The position numbers and the translations under genes were made by a program. A stretch of DNA of 64,000 nt from Zetaproteobacteria bacterium (GTDB taxonomy: Bacteria; Pseudomonadota; Zetaproteobacteria; Mariprofundales; Mariprofundaceae), in the NCBI GenBank assembly GCA_002753275.1, contig PEAA01000006.1, forward strand, positions 1 to 64,000, read 5' to 3'. Positions 1-7,035 of this stretch are shown here, one piece after another. Under the pieces are notes generated by a model. It saw nothing but the letters and a program-made list of their open reading frames with translations, had not been told where the DNA came from and did no database searches. The stretch's first letter is position 1. Every line of letters starts with the position of its first letter.

Positions 1-986
1 CTAGATAAATATTTATTTTTAGGTACTGCCGAAATCAGCCTTACTATAGGCACGTATGGACTATCCCTTAAACAAACAAAACCGACAGTTCCTCTTGCCG
101 ATACAGTAACACTTTCTTCAAAAACTTTTGGAGTGTCTGTATACCCATAAAGACCATCATTTGTGATGCCATTAGAATAAATAGGAATTTGATTGGTTAT
201 TGTCTTTTTATCAGTCGCATTTTTTGGTTTATCACCGCCTGCTGATAATGATGCAAATTCTTCCAGCTTTCCAACCCGCCAGCCTTTGGGGATTTCGCCG
301 AGTTCGGAATCGACCATTTCGCCGCCGCTGTCGCGGTATGGCTTACCCTGCTCATTCGGGAAATTGAAATTCACAAACCACTCTTTAAATATCGTTTGGG
401 CGAGGGTTTCCAATGTTTTGTTTTGCGCGCGTAACAGCTCTATTTTTTTTGAAAAAGCGAACACCGTAGATTCTATTTCTTCTTTCGTATCTCTTGGCGG
501 AATTATTATTGGAATATCACGCACATCTTTTAAATTCAGCGTTTTTTGTACTGTCGTATTGGCACGAACATCGAGAAAATGTTTTGTGTTTTTGGATTGC
601 AGACACAAATTTACCCAATCAGCACCAACAGTTTCATTTACTCGAATTACTGCAATTGCTCTTGGTACGTTCCATCCTTTAAGCTGATTAGGCGCAACAA
701 AACTTTGCCCCGTAGTGCCAACAAGAGTTAAGAGAACCTCTCCACCCTTTAGTCGAGTCCTTTTGAATTTACTCTCAATTTCAGGAGCAACTTTCAACAC
801 ATCTGATAGTTCAAGTTGACCATTGTTTACATTGTTAACGCGAATTACAGGCACGCCATCATCTACATGCTGCCCCGGCTGAACAATTCCATAAGGAATG
901 TTTCCATCAATAGTACAATCAGCCAGCCGCTTACAGCTCCAGCCATCTGGAATAGTGACAAATTCTTCAGGATTAAAATCAGACAT
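1..986 (-). CDS. hsdS: Type I restriction-modification specificity subunit HsdS (3' end cut by window edge)
   Basis: The reverse strand is open from an ATG at 986 to base 1, about 328 codons, with the C-terminus outside the window. HsdS gives a type I enzyme its DNA target through two target-recognition domains separated by long helices. The first recognition domain fills roughly residues 1-160. A conserved helical spacer follows (SKKIELLRAQNKTLE, then IFKEWFVNF). The second domain opens with the usual GEIPKGWRVG motif and is incomplete. The start codon overlaps the stop of a small hsdM-tail fragment, which is the coupling expected between hsdM and hsdS. No hsdR is visible; it may lie to the left or be absent. 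Confidence 0.93.
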   Translation of the reverse strand, partial: MSDFNPEEFVTIPDGWSCKRLADCTIDGNIPYGIVQPGQHVDDGVPVIRVNNVNNGQLELSDVLKVAPEIESKFKRTRLKGGEVLLTLVGTTGQSFVAPNQLKGWNVPRAIAVIRVNETVGADWVNLCLQSKNTKHFLDVRANTTVQKTLNLKDVRDIPIIIPPRDTKEEIESTVFAFSKKIELLRAQNKTLETLAQTIFKEWFVNFNFPNEQGKPYRDSGGEMVDSELGEIPKGWRVGKLEEFASLSAGGDKPKNATDKKTITNQIPIYSNGITNDGLYGYTDTPKVFEESVTVSARGTVGFVCLRDSPYVPIVRLISAVPKNKYLS

Positions 987-1122
987 CGAAACCAATCCTG
1001 GCAAGTTGGGTTTTGATTTGCTTATCCAGCTCTTTCTTCTCGAGGTGAATGCCTGCAAGGCAGAGAAAGCACCTTGGGGTGTTTTGCATTTGCGCTGCAA
1101 GCGTGGTGGTCATATCAATCAT
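979..1122 (-). pseudogene. Duplicated 3' tail of hsdM carrying a 42-nt in-frame insertion
   Basis: This 47-codon reading frame repeats the end of the complete hsdM: TTLAAQMQ, then KKELDKQIKTQLARIGFDV, against [28 protein letters not shown] in the intact gene. Between the two blocks it has a net extra 42 nt (14 codons). Its stop overlaps the hsdS start (ATGTCTGA), so this copy preserves what looks like the original hsdM-hsdS junction. Its ATG overlaps the stop of the upstream ORF6N remnant. I infer a recombination scar: an ORF6N cargo gene arrived or was retained between a complete hsdM and the old hsdM tail. It may now serve only to couple translation into hsdS. Confidence 0.75.
1039..1082. 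repeat. Inserted palindrome-containing segment in the hsdM tail fragment
   Basis: Compared with the intact hsdM tail at 1530-1620, this copy carries 44 nt in place of 2 nt, a net 42 nt, so the frame is kept. The insert contains short inverted repeats (CACCTTGGGGTG; TGCCTGCAAGGCA). It differs in sequence from the two larger elements nearby. Boundaries are ambiguous by a few bases. Confidence 0.6.
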
Positions 1123-1235
1123 GGCTTAGCCTCCCCAACACTTCCAAAGCGCCTTTATCAAACTTGGAGAATGCAAACCACTTCTTGCCCAAGTCTTTGA
1201 GGGATGCTCCGAAATGATAAACTTCGTTGTCATCA

Positions 1236-1331
1236 CGTAGGGGCAGGTCTTGTGCCTGCCCATGATCTTGTGCCTGCCCATGATCTTGTGCCTGCCCATG
1301 ATCAAGGGCACCCACAAGGGGCGCCCCTACG
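1236..1331. repeat. Inverted-repeat-bounded element, copy A (inside the ORF6N remnant)
   Basis: The outer ends are perfect 9-nt inverted repeats, CGTAGGGGC at 1236-1244 and GCCCCTACG at 1323-1331. Inside are further GGGCA/TGCCC palindromic blocks and three tandem 18-nt units. Read on the minus strand it encodes PVGAPLVGA-type sequence in frame with the surrounding gene. Copy B in hsdM has the same termini and is read in the same frame. Confidence 0.8.
1249..1302. repeat. Three perfect tandem 18-nt repeats
   Basis: The unit CTTGTGCCTGCCCATGAT occurs three times head to tail at 1249-1266, 1267-1284 and 1285-1302. The unit length is a multiple of three, so on the minus strand it adds six residues (DHGQAQ) per copy without shifting frame. 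No unique spacers separate the units. Confidence 0.95.
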
Positions 1332-1529
1332 GGGGCGGCGATGCTGTCCAAGCTATCTATCATCACCTGTAAGCCACGGATGGTGAAAATTCGGTTCTGA
1401 ATATTATTACTATTGATCACGCTCACTTCATGACTCATCGGACACCACCGTTGCCACTTACAGTCGCAAATTGCGACCACAAACAATGATCGTTAGGTGT
1501 CACAGCTTGTGATAGCTGATTTACATCAC

Positions 1530-3128
1530 TCATAACTCAAAACCAATCTTGGCAAGTTGTGTTTTGATTTGCTCATCCAGCTCTTTCTCTTTTTGCATTT
1601 GAGCGGCAAGCGTGGTGGTCAATTCCTTCATCTTATCTTCAAAGGGGATGCCATCATCCTCTTCATCTTCAATGCCTACATACCGCCCTGGTGTGAGTAC
1701 AAAGCTGTGTTTCTCAATGTCGGTCAGGGTTGCGGATTTGCAGAAGCCCTTGATGTCTTCATAGCCCACCGCCGTAGGGGCAATCCCTTGTGGTTGCCCT
1801 TCATCACGGGCACCAACGGATTGGGCACCCACAAGGGGTGCCCCTACGGGGGTGGCGTTGTTATGTTGTCGCCATTGGTGGTATGTGGTGACAATGTGAT
1901 GAATATCCGCATCGGAAAACTCACGATGAACCCTGTCTTTCATAAAGCCCATTTCTGAGGCATCAATAAACAATGTCTCACCACGGCGGACTTCTTTGCC
2001 ACGGCGCAAAATCCAGATAGTGGCTGGAATACCTGTGTTATAAAAAAGCTGTTTGGGCAGAGCTACGATACAATCCACAAGGTCGGCTAAAACGATGTTC
2101 TTTCTAATCTCACCTTCGCCCGATGTGTTGGAGCTAAGCGAGCCATTGGCAAGCACCGTCGCCATCACGCCCTTGGGCGCAAGATGATAAAGCATGTGCT
2201 GCATCCAGCCGAAGTTGGCATTGCCAGCAGGGGGAATGCCATATTTCCAGCGTCCATCTTCCTGCAAAATATCCTGACCCCATTCGGATTGATTGAACGG
2301 TGGATTGGCAAGGATGTAGTCCGCTTTCAGATCAGGATTCATATCCTTTAAGAATGTGCCTTCGGTGTTCCATGCCACGAACTGGGAGTTGATATTGCGA
2401 ATCGCCAGATTCATTTTGGATAGTTTCCAGGTGGTCTGGTTGGACTCCTGCCCGTAAATGGTGATGTCCTGAATGTTGCCCTGATGCTCTTGCACAAACT
2501 TCTCACTCATCACAAACATGCCGCCACTACCACAAGCAGGGTCATAGACTCTGCCCTTGTAGGGCTCAATCATTTCGACCATGAGTTTCACAATGGATTT
2601 CGGCGTGTAGAACTGACCACCTTTCTTACCCTCGGCATTGGCAAACTCACCAAGGAAATACTCATACACCCGACCAAGCAGATCTTTGGAGCTTTCATCC
2701 TGTGCTTTCAGCTCAATATCAGAAATCACATCAATAAGCTGACCAAGGGATGCTTTATCCAGGTTGGGCTTGGCATACACTTTGGGCAGCACATGTTTTA
2801 GCTCAGCATTCTCTTTCTCAATCGCGCTCATGGCATCATCAATGGCAACACCAATCTCTGGCAGCTTGGCTTTGGCTTGCAGACTCTTCCATCGCGCTTG
2901 CTCAGGCACAAAGAAGCAGTTCTCAGCGATATATTCATCCCTGTCTTCAGGATCGGAATACTCATCCGCCTCTAATCGTTCATACAGCTCCTGAAAGGAA
3001 TCAGAAATATATTTGAGAAAGATAAGACCGAGCACCACATTCTTATACTCTGCTGCATCAATGTTTTTGCGTAGTTTATCAGCCGTCTTAAACAAACTTG
3101 CTTCAAATTTCCCTGTTTCGTCTGCCAC
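1530..3128 (-). CDS. hsdM: Type I restriction-modification DNA methyltransferase subunit HsdM
   Basis: This N6-adenine methyltransferase subunit modifies the site chosen by HsdS. The 532-residue product has the N-terminal HsdM helical domain (about 1-140), the SAM-binding motif [10 protein letters not shown], and the catalytic motif NPPF in [12 protein letters not shown]. The C-terminal part contains GFCKSATL and LTPGRYVG. The start is GTG at 3128, preceded by AAAGGATC. Around residues 426-451 the protein carries an extra [20 protein letters not shown] stretch encoded by a palindromic element, falling in a loop just before [10 protein letters not shown]. The catalytic motifs are intact, so I expect a working methylase. 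Together with the rearranged region downstream, the locus looks horizontally acquired and still recombining. Confidence 0.95.
   Translation of the reverse strand: MADETGKFEASLFKTADKLRKNIDAAEYKNVVLGLIFLKYISDSFQELYERLEADEYSDPEDRDEYIAENCFFVPEQARWKSLQAKAKLPEIGVAIDDAMSAIEKENAELKHVLPKVYAKPNLDKASLGQLIDVISDIELKAQDESSKDLLGRVYEYFLGEFANAEGKKGGQFYTPKSIVKLMVEMIEPYKGRVYDPACGSGGMFVMSEKFVQEHQGNIQDITIYGQESNQTTWKLSKMNLAIRNINSQFVAWNTEGTFLKDMNPDLKADYILANPPFNQSEWGQDILQEDGRWKYGIPPAGNANFGWMQHMLYHLAPKGVMATVLANGSLSSNTSGEGEIRKNIVLADLVDCIVALPKQLFYNTGIPATIWILRRGKEVRRGETLFIDASEMGFMKDRVHREFSDADIHHIVTTYHQWRQHNNATPVGAPLVGAQSVGARDEGQPQGIAPTAVGYEDIKGFCKSATLTDIEKHSFVLTPGRYVGIEDEEDDGIPFEDKMKELTTTLAAQMQKEKELDEQIKTQLAKIGFEL
1773..1848. 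repeat. Inverted-repeat-bounded element, copy B (in frame inside hsdM)
   Basis: It has the same terminal 9-mers as copy A: CGTAGGGGC at 1773-1781 and GCCCCTACG at 1840-1848. The inside holds CAATCCCTTGTGGTTGCCC and GGGCACCCACAAGGGGTGCC, two smaller imperfect palindromes. It is translated through in hsdM as a Gly/Ala/Val/Pro-rich insert of about 26 residues without a stop. Confidence 0.8.
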
Positions 3129-3262
3129 TTATGATCCTTTGCCTGTGAATTAATCTTGGGTGAGTGTAGTTGAAAAAAACAACACATGGAAGCTGGCCTG
3201 CTTTTATGTTGAAACTGAAGTAGACCCACGAGAAAGGAAAAAGGTTCATGCGAAACAAGAAC

Positions 3263-3303
3263 AAGGGTGGACAACAAAACCAACGGGTTGCCCACCCTTT
3301 TTG
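3263..3303. terminator. Stem-loop downstream of cysN, probable bidirectional terminator
   Basis: AAGGGTGG at 3263-3270 pairs with CCACCCTT at 3292-3299, extended by CAAC/GTTG. On the plus strand it is followed by a short T run. On the minus strand, the direction of cysN, the following tract is only partly T-rich. It sits about 15 nt after the cysN stop and separates the sulfate operon from the restriction locus. The rest of 3129-3316 shows no gene. Confidence 0.55.
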
Positions 3304-3316
3304 TATTGCTTAGGTT

Positions 3317-4591
3317 TTAAATAATCATCCCTGCAGCAACCGTATTGTTGGTAAAGGTATCGATTAAGATAAAGCTGCCCGTTACACGATTATCGACATA
3401 CGCGTCATAAAAAAGTGGCTGTTGAAGTTTTAAGGTCACCTGCCCGATCTCATTCATCGCCAACTGATCTGCGTCATCTTTGGCCAAGGTATGAATATCG
3501 GTTTTATGGACAATCTCACTCACCACCACCTTAAAGGTATTGGTGGTATGCTTGATAAAATATCTATTTTTCTCTTCCAGCGGCTGTTCACCAATCCAAC
3601 AAATATTCGCTTGTAATGATTGATCATGGCGTGGAAGATCATGGTTTTTATGCACCAGCATCGTTCCGCGTGAGACATCAATTTCATCATTCAGCGTCAG
3701 CGTGACACTCATGGGAAAAAACGCCTCTTCAAGATTGCCATCAAAAGTAATGATCTCTTTCACGGTTGAAGATTGACCTGAAGGCAAACTGGTCACGGCA
3801 TCGCCAACACGCACGGTGCCAGATGCGATACGCCCCATAAAACCGCGATAATCGGGAAGCTCCGCCGTCTGTGGGCGATTAACCAACTGCACGGGAAGAC
3901 GGAAAGGTTGTTCATCGACATGATCGAGCGCAGACAACGATTCCAACACCCCCAACATCGTATCCCCCGTATACCATGGCATCGTATCACCACGGGTGAC
4001 CACCATCTCTCCGGAAAGGGCCGACATCGGCACACAGATCAAGTCATGCACGCCTTGCTTACGACAAAACTCCGTCAAATCAGCTTTGATGTTTTCAAAG
4101 ACGCTTTGATCGTAATCGACCAAATCCATCTTATTGACAGCAACAATCAGATGCGGAATGCCCAAAAGACTTAAAATATGGGTATGGCGTTTGGTTTGCG
4201 CCACTACGCCATTACGCGCATCGACCAAAATAATCGCGGCATTGGCCGTTGATGAGCCGGTCACCATGTTGCGTGTGTATTGCTCATGGCCTGGGCAATC
4301 CGCCATAATAAATTTGCGTTTCGGCGTTGCAAAATAGCGATAAGCGACATCGATGGTAATTCCCTGTTCACGCTCGGCCGCAAGTCCATCAGTGAGCATC
4401 GCCAGATCAATCTCTGCCGCAGATGCCGCACTCTTTTTACGCGTCACCGCCAACAATTGATCTTCAAATGCGCCCTTGGTATCGACCAACAAACGACCAA
4501 TCAAGGTTGATTTGCCATCATCCACACTTCCAACCGTCACCAAACGCAGCAGTTCAATTTCATTATTGATATTTAAATTCAATTCACTCAT
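3317..4591 (-). CDS. cysN: Sulfate adenylyltransferase subunit 1 (GTPase) CysN
   Basis: CysN is the GTPase that drives sulfate activation to APS by CysD. The 424 residues show the GTP-binding elements SVDDGKSTLIGRLL (about 22-35), DCPGHEQYTRNM (about 98-109) and NKMD, followed by EF-Tu-like domains 2 and 3. The length matches CysN alone: there is no C-terminal APS kinase (CysC) domain, in agreement with the APS-type reductase in the same operon. Its ATG overlaps the cysD stop (TAATG), so the pair is translationally coupled. It is the last gene of the operon. Confidence 0.96.
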   Translation of the reverse strand: MSELNLNINNEIELLRLVTVGSVDDGKSTLIGRLLVDTKGAFEDQLLAVTRKKSAASAAEIDLAMLTDGLAAEREQGITIDVAYRYFATPKRKFIMADCPGHEQYTRNMVTGSSTANAAIILVDARNGVVAQTKRHTHILSLLGIPHLIVAVNKMDLVDYDQSVFENIKADLTEFCRKQGVHDLICVPMSALSGEMVVTRGDTMPWYTGDTMLGVLESLSALDHVDEQPFRLPVQLVNRPQTAELPDYRGFMGRIASGTVRVGDAVTSLPSGQSSTVKEIITFDGNLEEAFFPMSVTLTLNDEIDVSRGTMLVHKNHDLPRHDQSLQANICWIGEQPLEEKNRYFIKHTTNTFKVVVSEIVHKTDIHTLAKDDADQLAMNEIGQVTLKLQQPLFYDAYVDNRVTGSFILIDTFTNNTVAAGMII

Positions 4592-5493
4592 TAGAAATAG
4601 CCCTCTTTTTTCTTATCTTCCATCGAGTTGGAGCCATGATCAATAATACGCGTTTCGCGCTCACTGCGTCGTGATGCAGCGGCCTCCGCGATAATTTGAT
4701 CAATCGTATTGGCATCAGAATAGACCGCGCCCGTGCATGGGCTGCAACCCAAGGTTCGGAATCGACACATCACATTGGTCGGCTCTTCGCCCTCTTGCAA
4801 CATACTGTTTTCATCGACAGGGATTAACATCTCACCCCGTTTAATCATCGGCTGCTCTTTGGCGTAATAGAGTGGAACAATGGGGATGTTTTCTTCACGA
4901 ATGTAGAGCCAAACATCCATCTCCGTCCAGTTGGAGATAGGGAAGACACGCACACTTTCACCCTCATGAATACGACCATTATAGATATCCCAAAGTTCTG
5001 GGCGCTGATTTTTAGGGTCCCATTGGCCAAACTCATCACGCATCGAAAAGACACGCTCTTTAGCACGGCTTCGCTCTTCATCACGGCGCGCACCACCAAA
5101 AGCTGCATCATAACCACCCTCTTCCAAAGCATCGAGCAGTGCTTGCGTTTTAAGGGCTCCACAACAACGAGCAACACCAAGATCTTTGGGATTGGCCCCT
5201 TTGGCAATGGCTTTTTCATTGCGACGAACAATCAACTCCGCGCCAACATCTTTGGCCACCTGATCACGAAATTCATACATCTCTTTAAACTTAAAGCCCG
5301 TATCGACATGCAACAATGCGAACGGTAACGGTGCGGGATAGAACGCTTTACGCGCCAAGTGCAGCATCACACTCGAATCTTTACCGACAGAGTAGAGCAT
5401 CACAGGATTGCGAAACTCAGCGACCACTTCACGAATAATGTGAATAGACTCCGCCTCTAACGCTTTAAGTTGGGTTAATTTATGGTTGGACAT
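4591..5493 (-). CDS. cysD: Sulfate adenylyltransferase subunit 2 CysD
   Basis: CysD forms adenosine 5'-phosphosulfate from ATP and sulfate, partnered by CysN. The 300-residue protein has the PP-loop pyrophosphatase motif [10 protein letters not shown] near residue 36, the [14 protein letters not shown] segment and the typical C-terminus [18 protein letters not shown]. Length is normal for the family. The start ATG follows GGGAGTG. It is preceded in the operon by a TusA-like gene after a 30-nt gap and runs directly into cysN. Confidence 0.97.
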   Translation of the reverse strand: MSNHKLTQLKALEAESIHIIREVVAEFRNPVMLYSVGKDSSVMLHLARKAFYPAPLPFALLHVDTGFKFKEMYEFRDQVAKDVGAELIVRRNEKAIAKGANPKDLGVARCCGALKTQALLDALEEGGYDAAFGGARRDEERSRAKERVFSMRDEFGQWDPKNQRPELWDIYNGRIHEGESVRVFPISNWTEMDVWLYIREENIPIVPLYYAKEQPMIKRGEMLIPVDENSMLQEGEEPTNVMCRFRTLGCSPCTGAVYSDANTIDQIIAEAAASRRSERETRIIDHGSNSMEDKKKEGYF

Positions 5494-5523
5494 GGTTGGA
5501 ACACTCCCATCTTGTTATTTCTC

Positions 5524-5748
5524 TTATTTTTGAATCATGATGCGATGCTTGCCATCACCACAATCATCAATTGATAACACTTGGTACCCCTGCTCTTCAC
5601 ATGAACGGGGGACATTTTGCAACGGTTCGCCTGCATTCAAAATGACTTCAAGCTGCTGACCTTTCTCCATGCGCGCCAATTTCAACTTCACCTTCACAAA
5701 GGTCATCGGGCATGTTTCACGGGTAATATCTAATAGTTGGATCATCAT
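5524..5748 (-). CDS. TusA-family sulfur carrier protein (stand-alone)
   Basis: This 74-residue protein of the SirA/TusA family has the N-terminal TCPMTFVKVKL motif, whose Cys (about residue 14) carries persulfide in characterised members. The remaining sequence (GQQLEVILN, GEPLQNVPRSCEEQGY) fits the two-layer alpha/beta fold. It is very similar in design to the TusA domain fused to the sulfite reductase of this operon (LQVILDDGAPIKNVPLSLEEQG). Its position between the DsrE-like gene and cysD suggests handling of reduced sulfur from sulfite reduction. The acceptor is unknown. Confidence 0.9.
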   Translation of the reverse strand: MMIQLLDITRETCPMTFVKVKLKLARMEKGQQLEVILNAGEPLQNVPRSCEEQGYQVLSIDDCGDGKHRIMIQK

Positions 5749-5764
5749 TAAACCTCAATATAAA

Positions 5765-6259
5765 TCAAATAAAAATGATATGGGCATCTTCCGATTCATT
5801 GAGAAATGTGGCAACGCCCACCACATCTGCAACAGAATCTTCAAGATCTTCGCGTTTTAAGCCCAAAATATGCATTGCCATTTCACAGGCGTAGATACGC
5901 ACACCCAAGGCATCGGCCGCTTCAAAAAGCTCTTCCAACGAGGCGACATTGTTTTTTTTCATCATCCCCGACATCAAGCCCGGACTCATGCCAGCAAAGT
6001 TCAATCGTGAAAGGGGCAGGTTCTTGCGCCCCCCCATAATAAAGTTAAACATGCGTGACAGAAAATCTTTCCCTAGCCAACTGTGCCCCTGCCTCTTTTT
6101 AAGCGCATTCAAGCCCCAAAAAGTAAAAAATAGCGTGACCTCACGGTTGGTTGCCGCAGCACCCGTTGCAATCGTATAGGCCGCAACAATTTTATCAAAA
6201 TCACCACTAAAGCAGACAATCGAAATTTTTTTATGTTCGCTCTTTATCTCTTGTATCAT
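5765..6259 (-). CDS. DsrE/DsrF-like (DrsE_2-type) sulfur-relay protein
   Basis: The 164-residue protein opens with a Rossmann-like strand (KISIVCFSGDFDKIVAAYTI), then ATNREVTLFFTFWGL. It has a conserved Cys in VRIYACEMAMHILGL, characteristic of DsrE-like proteins that pass persulfide sulfur to or from TusA. A well-placed AAAAGGAG precedes the ATG. It lies between cysH and the TusA gene, so DsrE-TusA pairing is likely. In sulfur oxidisers such pairs work with Dsr/Hdr systems, whereas here the setting is assimilatory. The direction of transfer is inference. Confidence 0.88.
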   Translation of the reverse strand: MIQEIKSEHKKISIVCFSGDFDKIVAAYTIATGAAATNREVTLFFTFWGLNALKKRQGHSWLGKDFLSRMFNFIMGGRKNLPLSRLNFAGMSPGLMSGMMKKNNVASLEELFEAADALGVRIYACEMAMHILGLKREDLEDSVADVVGVATFLNESEDAHIIFI

Positions 6260-6302
6260 CTTATGCTCCTTTTAACCACCCATTGCAAAGGTAACCCATA
6301 CA

Positions 6303-7025
6303 TTAAATCGAATAATTTCCGGCTGCGTTTTTGATAGGATTCATGTGTAATCCACACTCGGCAACGGCATCTTCTTGCTCCCACCACCAGCGGCCCGAAC
6401 GGGGATCTTCGCCCACAGAGACGGCACGAGTGCATGGTGCGCAACCAATCGAAGGGTAAAATTGATCGTGAAGTGCATTGTAAGGCACATGATGTTGACG
6501 AATATAGTTCCAAACATCGGCATCGCTCCACTCTATCAATGGATTGAACTTTTTCATCTGAAAGGCGGCATCGTCTTCAACCGCTTCCATCTTTGATCGT
6601 GACTCCGCCTGCTCACGACGCACCCCGGTAATCCATGCCGTTGAGCCCGCCAAAGCGCGCTTCAGCGGCTCAATTTTACGCACAGCACAGCACGCTTTCC
6701 GCGAAGCAATATCGTGATAAAAAAGATTTACACCCTGCTCACGAACCATCGCCTCTACCGCTTGCGCCTGCGGAAAATAGAGATGAATGGTTAAATCATA
6801 TTTTTTACGACATGCATCCATCACATCATAACTCTGCTGCGGCAAACGGCCCGTATCCAGAGTAATGATACGCACTTCGCTCGCATGCTTGGCAATAAGA
6901 TCAATTAACACCACATCTTCGGCGCCAAAACTACATGCAAAAGCCACGCCTGCATCAAAGGCCACCGCCGCTTGCAACAACGAAATCGCCTGTTGTTCCT
7001 TCGTTAAACTTCTATCTAAATCCAT
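6303..7025 (-). CDS. cysH: Assimilatory adenylyl-sulfate (APS) reductase
   Basis: It reduces APS to sulfite with thioredoxin-type reductant. The 240-residue protein has the [4Fe-4S] cysteine pairs CC at 112-113 (KACCAVRKIEPL) and CAPC at 195-198. These mark the APS-using class rather than the enterobacterial PAPS reductase. The catalytic Cys lies in ECGLH near residue 224. This agrees with the absence of a CysC kinase. The start ATG has GAGGGGTGAG just upstream and lies 10 nt after the stop of the preceding permease gene. Confidence 0.95.
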   Translation of the reverse strand: MDLDRSLTKEQQAISLLQAAVAFDAGVAFACSFGAEDVVLIDLIAKHASEVRIITLDTGRLPQQSYDVMDACRKKYDLTIHLYFPQAQAVEAMVREQGVNLFYHDIASRKACCAVRKIEPLKRALAGSTAWITGVRREQAESRSKMEAVEDDAAFQMKKFNPLIEWSDADVWNYIRQHHVPYNALHDQFYPSIGCAPCTRAVSVGEDPRSGRWWWEQEDAVAECGLHMNPIKNAAGNYSI

Positions 7026-7035
7026 CTCACCCCTC

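Larger units (their letters stand above)
1115..1438 (-). pseudogene. Internally deleted ORF6N-domain protein between hsdM and hsdS
   Basis: From ATG 1438 the product begins MSHEVSVINSNNIQNRIFT and IRGLQVMIDS, the N-terminus of an ORF6N domain. It then jumps into a low-complexity stretch encoded by a repeat element ([10 protein letters not shown], then DHGQAQ three times). It ends in YHFGASLKDLGKKWFAFSK, which resembles the C-terminal part of ORF6N proteins carried in type I R-M loci. The centre of the ORF6N domain is missing, so I read it as a degenerate gene that still has an open frame. ORF6N proteins are DNA-binding-type domains of phages and mobile loci; their role beside hsdM is not established. 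An in-frame upstream start at 1486 exists but lacks family similarity. Confidence 0.65.

Noticed and set aside
1249-1302. Possible CRISPR array
   Set aside because: The 18-nt units are perfectly tandem without unique spacers, only three copies exist, and no cas genes are nearby.
1115-1438. Prophage remnant based on the ORF6N domain
   Set aside because: No integrase, structural or lysis genes accompany it; ORF6N genes also occur as cargo in type I restriction loci.
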